A DNA stretch of 64,000 nt from Cellulomonas dongxiuzhuiae (GTDB lineage: Bacteria; Actinomycetota; Actinomycetes; Actinomycetales; Cellulomonadaceae), in the NCBI RefSeq assembly GCF_018623035.1, contig NZ_CP076023.1, positions 1,426,001 through 1,490,000 on the forward strand, read 5' to 3'. The position numbers and the translations under genes are program-made. Each line of letters opens with the position of its first letter. Positions within the stretch are counted from its first letter, which is position 1. Shown here piece by piece: positions 25,886 to 34,064 of this stretch. The notes beneath the pieces are model-generated. The model saw nothing but the letters and a program-made list of their open reading frames with translations, had not been told where the DNA came from and made no database searches.

Positions 25886-26486
25886 CCTCGCCCCCGACCG
25901 GCGGGTACGAGGGGGCACCGTCGTCGCGGCGTGTGCCGCGTGGCTGGTCCTGTGGTGGCTGACTCCCGGGCTGCACGCGCGCGGCGCCGGGAGCCTCGTG
26001 ACCGATGACGACGCGACCTCCGTGCTGGTGGAGAGTGCCGTCGCGCTGGTCGTGCTTGCGGCACTCGCCGTCGCTCACCGCGGCGTGACCCGCTCGCTGC
26101 TGGCACCGTCGCGGGCCTGCTGGGCCTACGTGCTGCCCGCCGCCCTGGCGATCGCCCTGCCTTTCCACTACGGGCTGACCCTGCCTGTCGGCGTCTACGT
26201 GGCCTGGATGGCCGTCTCGGTGCTGTGGCAGCAGTACCTGACCTTCGGCCTGCTGCAGCACCACGTCGGCCGGCGGCTGTCGACGCCGTGGACGATCGTG
26301 GTCGTGGCGGTCATCTTCTGGGCCGGCCACGCGTGGGTGCTGCCCGACCGTTTCGGCCTCGACCAGCCGGTGCCGGCACTCGGGATCGTGGCCCTGGGTG
26401 TGGCACTCGCGACCATCCGTGCGCGGCTCGGCACGCTGCACGTGCCGGTGGCGCTGCACCTGGCGTTCTACCTGGCGTTCGCGTGA
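25878..26486 (+). CDS. CPBP-like integral membrane protein
   Basis: The 202-aa protein has five or six hydrophobic helices. Its second half (SVLWQQYLTFGLLQHHVGRR, IFWAGHAWVLPDRF and HVPVALHLAFYLAFA) has the spacing of the CPBP intramembrane-protease family, with the histidines of motifs 2 and 3. The glutamate pair of motif 1 (EExxxR) is replaced by WQQYLT, so catalysis is doubtful. The ATG at 25878 overlaps the DUF2079 gene by 8 bp, and the two are probably co-expressed. Confidence 0.65.
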   Translation: MTDLAPDRRVRGGTVVAACAAWLVLWWLTPGLHARGAGSLVTDDDATSVLVESAVALVVLAALAVAHRGVTRSLLAPSRACWAYVLPAALAIALPFHYGLTLPVGVYVAWMAVSVLWQQYLTFGLLQHHVGRRLSTPWTIVVVAVIFWAGHAWVLPDRFGLDQPVPALGIVALGVALATIRARLGTLHVPVALHLAFYLAFA

Positions 26487-26494
26487 GGGGCGTC

Positions 26495-26512
26495 GTGGTC
26501 CGGTGGGACCAC
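26495..26512. terminator. Short hairpin between convergent genes
   Basis: GTGGTCC (26495-26501) pairs with 26506-26512 around a 4-nt loop, in the 37-bp gap between the CPBP-like gene and nrtR. Confidence 0.5.
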
Positions 26513-26523
26513 CGAGGGTGCCG

Positions 26524-27351
26524 TCAGCGTGCGGACCGGTCCGCCCGCAGCGCTCGTGCGTCGGCGGGCCGCAGGAGCGGCGGATGGAGCGTCCGGACGC
26601 CCTCGGTCCGGGCCTCGAACAGCGCGGCGGGCCGCCCGCGCCCCTGAGGCGGCCGCACCTCGTCGGTCGGCGCTGGGCGCACGAGCCCGGTGGTCTGCTG
26701 CACCCACCGGCGGAAGTTGGAGCGGTCGAGCCGTACGCCCCACACCGCCTCGTACACGTGCTGGAGCTCCCCGAGCGTGAAGGTCGGGGGGCAGAACGCC
26801 GTGGCGAGGGACGTGTACTCGATCTTCGCGGCGACGCGGTCGAACGCGGCGGCGAGGATGCGGGCGTGGTCGAACGCGAGCGTCGGCGCACCGTCGACGT
26901 CGCTGTCGTGGTCGCCGCCCCGCAGTCCCGGCAGGTCGAGGTCGTCCACGGCCCACCAGCGCGCACAGCGGGCGTCCGAGCCCGCCTGCGGGTCGGGCAG
27001 GTCGGGTGCGAACGCGACGTGCGCGACCGAGACGACGCGCATGCGGGGGTCGCGCCCCGGCGTGCCGTAGGTCCGCAGCTGCTCGAGGTGCCAGTCCGTG
27101 CGGGTCAGGCCGGTCTCCTCCGCGAGCTCGCGCCACGCGGCGTCGTCGATGTCCTCGTCGACACCCACGAACCCGCCGGGCAGCGCCCACGCGCCCTCGT
27201 ACGGGTCCGCGGACCGCTCGACGAGGAGCACCTTGAGAGCGCCGTCGCGCACCGTGAAGATCGCCAGGTCGACCGTGACGCCGAACGGCGGGTAGTCCCC
27301 GGCGTCGTAGCCCTCGGGTGCCGTGGCCGGCGCGTCGGTGCCCGTGCTCAT
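26524..27351 (-). CDS. nrtR: NrtR-type NUDIX transcriptional regulator of NAD metabolism
   Basis: The 275-aa protein joins an N-terminal NUDIX domain to a C-terminal winged helix, the NrtR layout. NrtR represses NAD genes and is released by ADP-ribose or related metabolites. The NUDIX box is perfect (GFVGVDEDIDDAAWRELAEE, about residues 59-78), so hydrolase activity may be retained. The winged helix FTLGELQHVYEAVWGVRLDRSNFRRWV (about 190-216) is the classic recognition segment of the family. Its ATG overlaps the pncA stop by 4 bp, and a palindrome upstream of pncA is the likely operator, giving autoregulation. Confidence 0.9.
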   Translation of the reverse strand: MSTGTDAPATAPEGYDAGDYPPFGVTVDLAIFTVRDGALKVLLVERSADPYEGAWALPGGFVGVDEDIDDAAWRELAEETGLTRTDWHLEQLRTYGTPGRDPRMRVVSVAHVAFAPDLPDPQAGSDARCARWWAVDDLDLPGLRGGDHDSDVDGAPTLAFDHARILAAAFDRVAAKIEYTSLATAFCPPTFTLGELQHVYEAVWGVRLDRSNFRRWVQQTTGLVRPAPTDEVRPPQGRGRPAALFEARTEGVRTLHPPLLRPADARALRADRSAR

Positions 27352-27944
27352 CGCGACTCCTCGAGCCGGATCCTCCGGGCGGTCAGGTCGGTCAGCGCCC
27401 GGATCGCGGTCGGCGCGGACACCGCCGCTGTCAGGTCCGTCAGGACGGTGACGATCGTCGCGCCGCCGCGTCGGGCGTCCACGGCGGTCGCGGCGACGCA
27501 GAAGTCGGTGGCCAGGCCGACGACGTCGACGCACGCGATGTTCCGGTCGAGCAGCAGGCTCGCGAGCTGGCGCCCGTCGGGGGCGTCGAGGATGCGGCCC
27601 TGGAACCCCGAGTAGTCCTGGCGCGACTCGCCCTTGACGACGTGCACCGTGCGCTCGGGCAGCTCGAGGTTCGGGTGGTACTCGGCGCCGGGGGTGCCGG
27701 CCACGCAGTGCACGGGCCACGTGGTGACGTAGTCGGGGTCGCCGTCCGCGGCGAAGTGCCCGTCGTTGGTGTCCGGCAGTGGTGCGTGCCAGTCGCGGGT
27801 CGCCACGACGGTGTCGTAGCGGGCTCCGCGCCGCCGGAGGTAGTCGCTGATGCGCGCCGCGACGTCCGCGCCGCCGGCGACGGCCAGGGCCCCGCCCTCG
27901 CAGAAGTCGTTCTGCACGTCCACGACGATCAGTGCGCTCTTCAT
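27348..27944 (-). CDS. pncA: Nicotinamidase
   Basis: PncA deamidates nicotinamide to nicotinate, which feeds pncB (present at 2.1-3.5 kb). The 198-aa protein has ALIVVDVQNDFCEGGALAV (catalytic Asp), ATRDWHAP with metal ligands, VVKGESRQDYSGF (catalytic Lys region) and VVGLATDFCVAATAVDA with the nucleophilic Cys, so the triad is intact. The ATG at 27944 has GGAGCGGAG upstream. It is the first gene of the pncA-nrtR operon, with a 4-bp overlap. Confidence 0.95.
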   Translation of the reverse strand: MKSALIVVDVQNDFCEGGALAVAGGADVAARISDYLRRRGARYDTVVATRDWHAPLPDTNDGHFAADGDPDYVTTWPVHCVAGTPGAEYHPNLELPERTVHVVKGESRQDYSGFQGRILDAPDGRQLASLLLDRNIACVDVVGLATDFCVAATAVDARRGGATIVTVLTDLTAAVSAPTAIRALTDLTARRIRLEESR

Positions 27945-27968
27945 GGTGAGGCTCCGCTCCGTTGCCGA

Positions 27969-27996
27969 CCTACAGTGGTCGGAGTGACCACTATTG
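27969..27996. promoter_or_regulatory. Palindromic operator upstream of pncA-nrtR, probable NrtR box
   Basis: AGTGGTC (27974-27980) and GACCACT (27986-27992) form a perfect 7-bp inverted repeat with a 5-bp centre, and partial symmetry continues outward. It lies 30-50 bp upstream of pncA and overlaps a TACAGT -10-like hexamer reading the other way. Position and symmetry fit an operator for the NUDIX-winged-helix regulator encoded in the same operon. Confidence 0.65.
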
Positions 27997-28369
27997 CATG
28001 TCGCGGGCGCGCTCGCGAGGGCAGGGGGTCGACGCGACCGTCGCACCCGCTCACGTCGACCCCGTGCCTTCGCGTCGCCCTCGAGGACGGCTGGGCAGGG
28101 ACGCGGCGCCTCGCGCTGGCGCCCTGCCCTGGCCGGGTGGAGTCGCTCGGTGTTTGCGACCGAAGACAGCACCCAGCTCGCGGTCTTGGGGGCACGCCAC
28201 CACCGTGGAAGACACGCCCAACCCAACGCCGGCGTGCCGGCGGTCGTGGCGTGCCGGCGGTCGCGTGTGGGCGGACGGGCTCGTGTCAGGGGGTGGCGGG
28301 TGCGCGCGCCCCGGACGAGGATGACCCTGATCGGGCTGTACTGCTCATCGGACGGGGGGAGGCTGCCCG
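27997..28369. other. Gene-poor gap
   Basis: I find no convincing gene in these 373 bases. Open frames exist on both strands, but their translations are R/P/G-rich shadows without initiation signals. A GGGGGGAGG ribosome-binding stretch at the right end serves the next gene. Confidence 0.6.
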
Positions 28370-29272
28370 ATGTCGGGGTCCAGTGAGGAGGGGTCGGACT
28401 CGGACCCCAAGCTGTACACGACGGTGCAGCGACTGCAGAAGCATCCGGTCGCGGTCGTGGGGGCCCTGTTGCTCGGGGCGCTTGGTGCGGTGGCGACGGT
28501 CGGGGGCTTCTTCGGTGTGGTTCAGGAGTGGCTGTGGCCGGCGCCTTCACCTACTGCGACTGCGGCACCGACTCCGACGTCGTCACCGTCGCCGTCGGTG
28601 GACCCGTACGCGGAGCTGGCGGCGTTGGACCTGGATATCCGGCTGGCGTACTTCGAGGAGACGTTCGGGGTCGCGAAGTCTGCGGTCGACGTGTGCGCTG
28701 ATGGGGAGTGCCTGAGCCCGCCGCCGGTGCCGGCGCAGCTGGTCATCCACGAGACCGACGACGTCATGGTGCGGGCGTTGTTCGCTGACGATGCCCTGGC
28801 GGCCTACACCGTGACGACGAAGGACGAGTCGTTCACACCGCCGGTGCGGTGGATCGGGATGGACCTGGGGCCGTTGGGGACCCTGACGACGCAGGAGCTC
28901 CTCGACGAGGTGGAGCCGGTCGCGCCGGACGGTGTCGCGTCGGTGCGGCACGGGATGGTGTGGCTCGCGTACGTGGACGTGTTCGTCGGTGGTGCTCCGG
29001 CGGACTACCGGGGTCTGGTGCTGGCGTGGACCTTCGATGGTGCGCCGACCCCGATCGACACGGAGGTCGCCGATGGGCTGATGTTCGCTGGGGACGGTCC
29101 GGGTGGGCATGACCCGTTGGCGAATGCGGAGTACGCGAAGGGGCTCGTGGCCATCAGGGGCACGACGGTGCCGAACACGTACGGCGAGTACCGCGATGAC
29201 GGGCCGTTGGCGCAGTGGCTGCACGACCCGGAGAACGTGCACGGGCTGCTGTTCGAGGGCAGCGAGTACTGA
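28370..29272 (+). CDS. Single-pass membrane protein of unknown function (accessory)
   Basis: The 300-aa protein has a short cytoplasmic head, one transmembrane helix (about residues 28-52, VAVVGALLLGALGAVATVGGFF), a P/T/S-rich linker and a soluble outer domain of about 220 aa. The domain starts LDLDIRLAYFEETFGVAKSA and contains PDGVASVRHGMVWLAYVDVFVG and GLLFEGSEY at the end. It faintly recalls ETEC_3214-type domains, but I cannot confirm that. The gene uses more T-ending and A-ending codons than its neighbours and lies between the NAD operon and an excisionase remnant beside tRNA-Arg, which suggests horizontal transfer. Confidence 0.75.
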   Translation: MSGSSEEGSDSDPKLYTTVQRLQKHPVAVVGALLLGALGAVATVGGFFGVVQEWLWPAPSPTATAAPTPTSSPSPSVDPYAELAALDLDIRLAYFEETFGVAKSAVDVCADGECLSPPPVPAQLVIHETDDVMVRALFADDALAAYTVTTKDESFTPPVRWIGMDLGPLGTLTTQELLDEVEPVAPDGVASVRHGMVWLAYVDVFVGGAPADYRGLVLAWTFDGAPTPIDTEVADGLMFAGDGPGGHDPLANAEYAKGLVAIRGTTVPNTYGEYRDDGPLAQWLHDPENVHGLLFEGSEY

Positions 29273-29399
29273 CCCCGCCCCGCGGTCCTGTGCCGGGGGC
29301 CGCGAGTGCAGCACGTCGGTCGCCGACCTGGAGCTCCTCACAGACCTGGTTGGTCGTGAGCAGGCGGCCGGAGGACTGGAGGCGAGTTGTCGTTGCCAT
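29273..29399 (-). pseudogene. Remnant of an excisionase/HTH DNA-binding protein
   Basis: From ATG 29399 the minus strand reads a short polar start and then RLLTTNQVCEELQV, the first helix-turn-helix segment of small MerR/Xis-type excisionases of actinobacterial mobile elements. Normal members continue with a second helix, a YRW segment and a wing, and total 60-75 aa. Here the likeness stops after about 25 residues; the frame stays open but turns into R/A/P-rich sequence. It points toward the accessory gene and lies 240 bp from tRNA-Arg. I read it as a scar of an integrated element. Confidence 0.55.
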
Positions 29400-29638
29400 A
29401 CGGGCACTGGTGCCTGACGGTGAGAGCCTGTCAATGCCTGCACGCCCCCACAGCGGGTGAAGCCGACGGACGGTGGGGACCGCGGGGAACAAGCGGGACA
29501 TCGCCAGCCTGTGCGGGACCTGCTGGGACGCCCGGCGGGGGCCGTTTTCGGGCCTCAGCGGGACACGAGCGGGACAAGCTCCCGGTGAGGGCGCGGTCCC
29601 GGTGGGGTGGTCAGCGCATCGTCCCTGGTCAGACTGGG

Positions 29639-29711
29639 CGCCCCCGGCAGGACTCGAACCTGCAACCGACGGATTAGAAGGCCGTTGCTCTATCCATTGA
29701 GCTACGGGGGC
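29639..29711 (-). tRNA. tRNA-Arg (anticodon TCT)
   Basis: The minus strand gives acceptor GCCCCCG/CGGGGGC, anticodon loop CTTCTAA (anticodon TCT, reading AGA) and T arm GCAGG/CCTGC. The anticodon stem ACGGC/TCCGT has one C-T mismatch at 31:39. The discriminator is G and CCA is not encoded. AGA is very rare in this genome, and such tRNAs are frequent integration targets. Confidence 0.95.
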
Positions 29712-29833
29712 TGGTGCCGAACAGCGTAGTGGGGCCGGGCGGACGGCCCTCGTGGGTGACGTGCCGCAAGTCCGTCACCAGACCCGTGGCATGTCACCCG
29801 CGCGCCGCGTTTGGCCTGGTCAGGTGTGGGACC

Positions 29834-29839
29834 GACAAT
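29834..29839 (+). promoter_or_regulatory. Candidate -10 of the first GTPase pair
   Basis: GACAAT lies 6 nt before the GTG at 29846. It departs from TAnnnT at the first base, so this is a weaker call. Confidence 0.35.
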
Positions 29840-29845
29840 GGGCAC

Positions 29846-31546
29846 GTGAGTGCGCAGCCCGGAACCGTGCCTGCGCAGAGCTCAGTGCCTGCGCCGGGGG
29901 ACTTCGGCGAGCCGTCGGTCGCCCACCACGTCCTCGCACGTCCGCTCGCGCAGACGTCGCTGCTGGACGCCGTGCGCGACCTGCGCCGTGACGTCGAGGC
30001 CACGACGTTCCCGCTGGAGATCGTGGGGGTCGAGGAGGCGCGCGCGTCGCGTGCGCGGCTGGTCGACCAGCTCGACGAGCACCTCGTGCCGCGCCTGACC
30101 GAGCTCTCCGCGCCGGCCGTGGTGGTCGTGGCCGGGTCCACGGGCGCCGGCAAGTCCACCCTCGTCAACTCGCTGGTGGGGCGCGAGGTGAGCGCCGCGG
30201 GCGTGCTGCGCCCGACCACGCGCGAGCCCGTGCTCGTCCACCACCCGCTGGACGCCGACCTGCTGTCGCACCACCCCGTGCTCGACGAGGTCCAGGCCGT
30301 CGCCGCGGACACGGTGCCGCGCGGCATCGCGATCCTCGACGCGCCCGACCTCGACTCCGTCCTGGACTCCAACCGCGACACCGCGCACCGGCTGCTCGAG
30401 GCGGCCGACCTGTGGCTCTTCGTCACGACCGCGTCCCGCTACGGCGACGCCCTGCCCTGGCGGGTGCTCCGCTCGGCCGTCGAGCGCAGCACGTCCGTCG
30501 CGATGGTGCTCAACCGGGTGCCTGCGGCGTCCCTGCCGACGGTCCGCGGGGACCTGCTCGACCGGTTGCGCGCGCACGGCCTGGCAGGGGCGCCGCTGTT
30601 CGTCATCCCGGACGTCGGCCCGCACTCCGGCCCGCTGACGACCGCCGTCGTGGCGCCCGTCCTGCGCTGGCTCAACATGCTCGCCGGCCCGGACCGGGCC
30701 CGCACGGTCGTGGCCCGCACGCTGCGCGGCGCGCTCGCGGCCCTGCGGCTGTGGGTCGACGAGCTCGCGGAGGCCGTGCAGGACCAGGCCGACGCGGCGG
30801 CCCGCATCGCGCGGACGCTCGACGGGGCGACCACGGCCCCGGGCGACGCCGCCGCCGAGACGATCCGTGCCGGAGCCGTCGCCGACGGGGCCGTGCGGGC
30901 GCGCTGGGCCGAGCTGGTGGCCAAGGGTGCGCCCTTCGCGCGGCTGGTGCGCCGCTCGGGCCGGGTGCGCGGCTCGGGGCGGACCGGGCGTGCCCGCGGT
31001 GCAGCCGTCGCACCGCTGATGAGCGACCTGACCGCGTCGACCACCTCCGTGCTCACCGCCGTGGGGCTGCGGGGCAGCGCCGCGCTCCGGGCGGCGCTCA
31101 CGGGCCCGAGCGCCCCGCCCGGCGGCTCGTCGGTGCTCGCACGCTGGCCCGACGGCGAGGCCTCCCGGGTCGCCGCCGCCGAACGAGCCGCGCGCGCCTG
31201 GACGGGCGAGGGCGCACGGCTGGTGCGCGTCGTCCTGGCCGGGAGCGGAGCCGACGCCCGGCGTCGCGCGCAGGTCGGCAAGGCGGTCGGCGAGGACGCC
31301 CTGGCGGCGATGGTGCTCGCGGCCGCAGCCGGCGTCGACGAGGCGGCACAGGCCGTCCGGACGCTGCTGGGCGACGCCGGCGACGACGTCGTGTCGGCGC
31401 TGCGCGAGGACCTGGTGCGCCGTGCACGCGCGCAGGTGGACCTCGAGCGGACCATCGCCGACCGCACCCTCGACGACCCGGACCTCGCGGCCGACGCGTC
31501 GTCGCGCCTGCGGCTGCGCCTCGCCGTCCTCAAGGGGCTGACGTGA
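29846..31546 (+). CDS. Large dynamin-like GTPase, type A (first pair)
   Basis: The 566-aa protein has a GTPase domain with G1 GSTGAGKSTLVNSLVG (about residues 95-110), a threonine switch region RPTTREPVLVHH, G3-like ILDAPDLDS and a G4-like LNRVP. A long helical C-terminal region follows, with DALAAMVLAAAAGVDEAAQAV near the end. It belongs to the dynamin-like/50S ribosome-binding-type GTPases of actinobacteria. The last 13 bases show the usual GTGA overlap with a type B gene, so the two proteins probably work as a heteromeric pair. Its C-terminal helix is less hydrophobic than that of its paralogue at 35.9 kb. The role is unknown. Confidence 0.85.
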   Translation: MSAQPGTVPAQSSVPAPGDFGEPSVAHHVLARPLAQTSLLDAVRDLRRDVEATTFPLEIVGVEEARASRARLVDQLDEHLVPRLTELSAPAVVVVAGSTGAGKSTLVNSLVGREVSAAGVLRPTTREPVLVHHPLDADLLSHHPVLDEVQAVAADTVPRGIAILDAPDLDSVLDSNRDTAHRLLEAADLWLFVTTASRYGDALPWRVLRSAVERSTSVAMVLNRVPAASLPTVRGDLLDRLRAHGLAGAPLFVIPDVGPHSGPLTTAVVAPVLRWLNMLAGPDRARTVVARTLRGALAALRLWVDELAEAVQDQADAAARIARTLDGATTAPGDAAAETIRAGAVADGAVRARWAELVAKGAPFARLVRRSGRVRGSGRTGRARGAAVAPLMSDLTASTTSVLTAVGLRGSAALRAALTGPSAPPGGSSVLARWPDGEASRVAAAERAARAWTGEGARLVRVVLAGSGADARRRAQVGKAVGEDALAAMVLAAAAGVDEAAQAVRTLLGDAGDDVVSALREDLVRRARAQVDLERTIADRTLDDPDLAADASSRLRLRLAVLKGLT

Positions 31547-33117
31547 GCGACGACCCGACCAGCACCACGACCATCCCCGTCGTCCCCGGCGGCGACGGAC
31601 CCACGCACGACGTGCGCGTCGAGCCGCCGGCCACGTCGCAGGGTGCCGTGCGCGGCGCCACGACCGCGGCGCTCGACGAGCGGGTGGACGCGCTCGACGG
31701 CGCGCTGGCCGTCGGCGGTGCCCGGTTCGACCCGGCCGTGGTGGCGCGGGTCGGCGCGACGATCGAGCGCGTGCGGGAGCGCCTCGCGCTCGGCGTCGAC
31801 CACACGGTCGTCGCGCTCGCGGGCGGGACGGGGTCCGGCAAGTCGAGCCTCTTCAACGCCGTGAGCCGCCTGCAGTTCGCCGACGTGGGTGTGCGCCGGC
31901 CGACCACGTCACGCGTGACCGCGTGCGTGTGGGGCGCCGACGGCGGGCCCCTGCTCGACTGGATCGGCGTCGAGCCCGAGCACCGCATCGAGCGGGAGAG
32001 CCTGCTCGACGGTGACAGCGAGGCCTCGCTGCGCGGCCTGGTGCTGCTGGACCTGCCCGACCACGACTCGATCGCGCCCGAGCACCGCGAGGTCGTCGAC
32101 CGGGTGCTGCCGCAGGTGGACCTGCTGGTCTGGGTCGTCGACCCCCAGAAGTACGCCGACGACGCGCTGCACTCGGGGTACCTGCGGCGCATGACCGGCC
32201 GGGACGCGTCGATGCTGCTCGTCCTCAACCAGGTCGACACCGTGCCGCCCGACGTGCGCGGCGACCTCGTGGCCGACGTGCGGCGGCTGCTGGTGGAGGA
32301 CGGGCTGCCCGACGTGCTGGTCCACGAGGTGTCGGCGGTGACCGGGGAGGGTGTCGGTGGGTTGCGCGACGCGCTCGCCGGCACCGTCGCCCGCAGGTCG
32401 GTCGCCGCCGTGCACGCCGACGCCGAGATCGCGGACGCGGCGCGTCTGGTGCAGGCGCAGGTCGCGTCGCGTGAGCCCGCGCCGAGCGCGCTGGCCGTCG
32501 GGGTCGTCGTCGACCGGCTGTCGTCGGCCGCGGGGCTGACCGCCGTCGGCGCGGCGGTCGCGGCCGCCGTCCGCGGTGGTGCCGGCACGCCGCCGCGGCT
32601 CGGTGAGGTCCACGCCGACGGTGTCGGGCTGGCCCGGGCGTCGTGGCTCTCGAGCGTCACGCAGGGGCTGCCCCGGCCGTGGGCCGAGGATCTGCGCTCA
32701 CGCGTCGCGACGACGGCGGAGCTGCGCCTCGCGGTCACGGACGCGCTCGCTCACGTCCCCGTCGCGGCGCGGCGCTCGCGCGCGGCGACGGTCCTGCTGC
32801 TCCTCGCGGTGGTCGCCGGGGTGGCCGGTCTCGCCGGTGCGGGCGTCCTGCTGGCCGACCGCCTCGGGGCGTCCGTGTCGTGGCTGCCGCCGGTGGCGCT
32901 CGTGGCCGCCGTGCTCGCCCTGGGCGTGCTGCTGCTGGTGGTGTCGACGCTCGTCCGGCGCCGGGCGGCGCGCACGCGTGGCGCGCGCGTCGTCGCGGAC
33001 GGTCGCGCCGCGATCGAGTCGGCCGCGCGCGGGCGCCTGCTGGTGCCGACGCAGGACGTCCTGGCGGAGCACCGGCACGCGCGCGAGCTCGCGGCGCGAG
33101 CCCTCGGCGAGGGCTGA
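31543..33117 (+). CDS. Membrane-anchored GTPase, type B (first pair)
   Basis: This 524-aa protein has a disordered N-terminal 40 residues, then a GTPase domain with G1 ALAGGTGSGKSSLFNAV (about 92-106), RRPTTSRVTACVW, G3 LLDLPDHDS and G4 VLNQVDT. Near the C-terminus are two transmembrane helices (about residues 415-440 and 447-470), with the GTPase facing the cytoplasm. It recalls YfjP-type and dynamin-like GTPases. It overlaps its type A partner by 4 bp. A paralogous pair lies at 35.9-39.5 kb. Confidence 0.85.
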   Translation: MSDDPTSTTTIPVVPGGDGPTHDVRVEPPATSQGAVRGATTAALDERVDALDGALAVGGARFDPAVVARVGATIERVRERLALGVDHTVVALAGGTGSGKSSLFNAVSRLQFADVGVRRPTTSRVTACVWGADGGPLLDWIGVEPEHRIERESLLDGDSEASLRGLVLLDLPDHDSIAPEHREVVDRVLPQVDLLVWVVDPQKYADDALHSGYLRRMTGRDASMLLVLNQVDTVPPDVRGDLVADVRRLLVEDGLPDVLVHEVSAVTGEGVGGLRDALAGTVARRSVAAVHADAEIADAARLVQAQVASREPAPSALAVGVVVDRLSSAAGLTAVGAAVAAAVRGGAGTPPRLGEVHADGVGLARASWLSSVTQGLPRPWAEDLRSRVATTAELRLAVTDALAHVPVAARRSRAATVLLLLAVVAGVAGLAGAGVLLADRLGASVSWLPPVALVAAVLALGVLLLVVSTLVRRRAARTRGARVVADGRAAIESAARGRLLVPTQDVLAEHRHARELAARALGEG

Positions 33118-33282
33118 CACCCGCCCTCTCCGCCTGTGCGCGCGGTGAGCCGCCCACAGGCCCTGTTGTCGGCGTGCTCGTCCACCGATGCGCGTCCCGG
33201 CGCCCCGCGCGGCACCCCCGGCCGTCGACGATGACGGTTCGACGCCCCGCGCTCGCGGGGCCACGGCAGACAGGGGACCACG

Positions 33283-33927
33283 ATGGGAACGCACACCCAG
33301 GACGTGACGGTCGTCGGATGGGTCGGCTCCGACCTGCGCACCTACCACCTCGACGGGGTCGGCGGAGTGCCCTACGCGCAGTTCCGGCTCGCCTCCACGC
33401 GGCGCGTGCTCGACCGGCAGTCCGGTGCCTTCCGCGACGGCCCGACGCTGTGGTTCACGGTCAAGGCGTGGCGGACCGCGGCCGTCAACCTCGACGCGTC
33501 CCTCGCGAAGGGCGATCCCGTGCTCGTCGTCGGGCGGCTCGGTCAGTCGGAGTGGGTCGCGCAGGACGGCGCGCCACGCTCCGAGCTCGTGCTCGAGGCG
33601 CTCGCCGTCGGGCACGACCTGAGCTTCGGGACGACGAAGTTCCGCCGCACCCTCTCGGGCCCGCGGCGGGCGCGCGACGACCAGCCCGACGCGACGCCGC
33701 AGGACGACGACCACGGCCCGGCCGAGGGGCGCGCGGGCGTGGGGGCCGTCCTCACCGACGACCCGTGGGCGTCGCTCGTCGACGAGGCGCCGGTCGAGGA
33801 GCCGGCGGCCGACGACGCGGACGTGGTGGACGGCGACGGCGGCGATGGCGGTCCGGAGGGCGCGGGTATGTCGTCCGCCGGGACCGGTGCGCGGCCGGGC
33901 GCTGGTCGGACGCGGGTGATCGCCTAG
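33283..33927 (+). CDS. ssb: Single-stranded DNA-binding protein (paralogue)
   Basis: The 214-aa protein has an N-terminal OB fold: QDVTVVGWVGSDLRTYHLDG, PYAQFRLASTRRVLDRQSGAF, TLWFTVKAW, and KGDPVLVVGRLGQSEWV. The C-terminal half is acidic and disordered. It ends GAGRTRVIA and lacks the D-D-x-P-F tip by which the main SSB recruits repair proteins. It is therefore likely a secondary SSB and not the replicative one. It lies 165 bp after the first GTPase pair and before ettA, a neighbourhood that is repeated in related actinobacteria. Confidence 0.88.
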   Translation: MGTHTQDVTVVGWVGSDLRTYHLDGVGGVPYAQFRLASTRRVLDRQSGAFRDGPTLWFTVKAWRTAAVNLDASLAKGDPVLVVGRLGQSEWVAQDGAPRSELVLEALAVGHDLSFGTTKFRRTLSGPRRARDDQPDATPQDDDHGPAEGRAGVGAVLTDDPWASLVDEAPVEEPAADDADVVDGDGGDGGPEGAGMSSAGTGARPGAGRTRVIA

Positions 33928-33930
33928 GCT
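33925..33930 (+). promoter_or_regulatory. Candidate -10 of ettA with a long leader
   Basis: TAGGCT overlaps the ssb stop codon. If used, it would give ettA a 5' leader of about 128 nt, unlike the leaderless genes nearby. Confidence 0.35.
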
Positions 33931-34064
33931 GGTGGATCGGCACCCGGCGCCCGCGGCCGGGCGGTGACGGCGCGACACCCTGCACGTACCTCGCGTGCGT
34001 CCAGGGGCCGCGCGCCCCCGCCTCCGCGGCACCACAGAACCTACGAGGAGCGGACGAGCACTCA

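Noticed and set aside
27984..28715. Plus-strand frame starting at GTG 27984 after a TACAGT hexamer
   Set aside because: The start signal is attractive, but the translation is R/G/P-rich without motifs and overlaps the real membrane protein gene. I kept only the promoter as an observation.
29154..29501. The complete 115-codon minus-strand frame as an intact gene
   Set aside because: Only about 14 residues in the middle resemble a real family; the rest is R/A/P-rich and overlaps the 3' end of the accessory gene. I list only the remnant.
29459..29580. Repeated GCGGGAC heptamers near tRNA-Arg
   Set aside because: They are irregularly spaced and could be chance in this G/C-rich DNA; no att-like direct repeat of the tRNA end was found.
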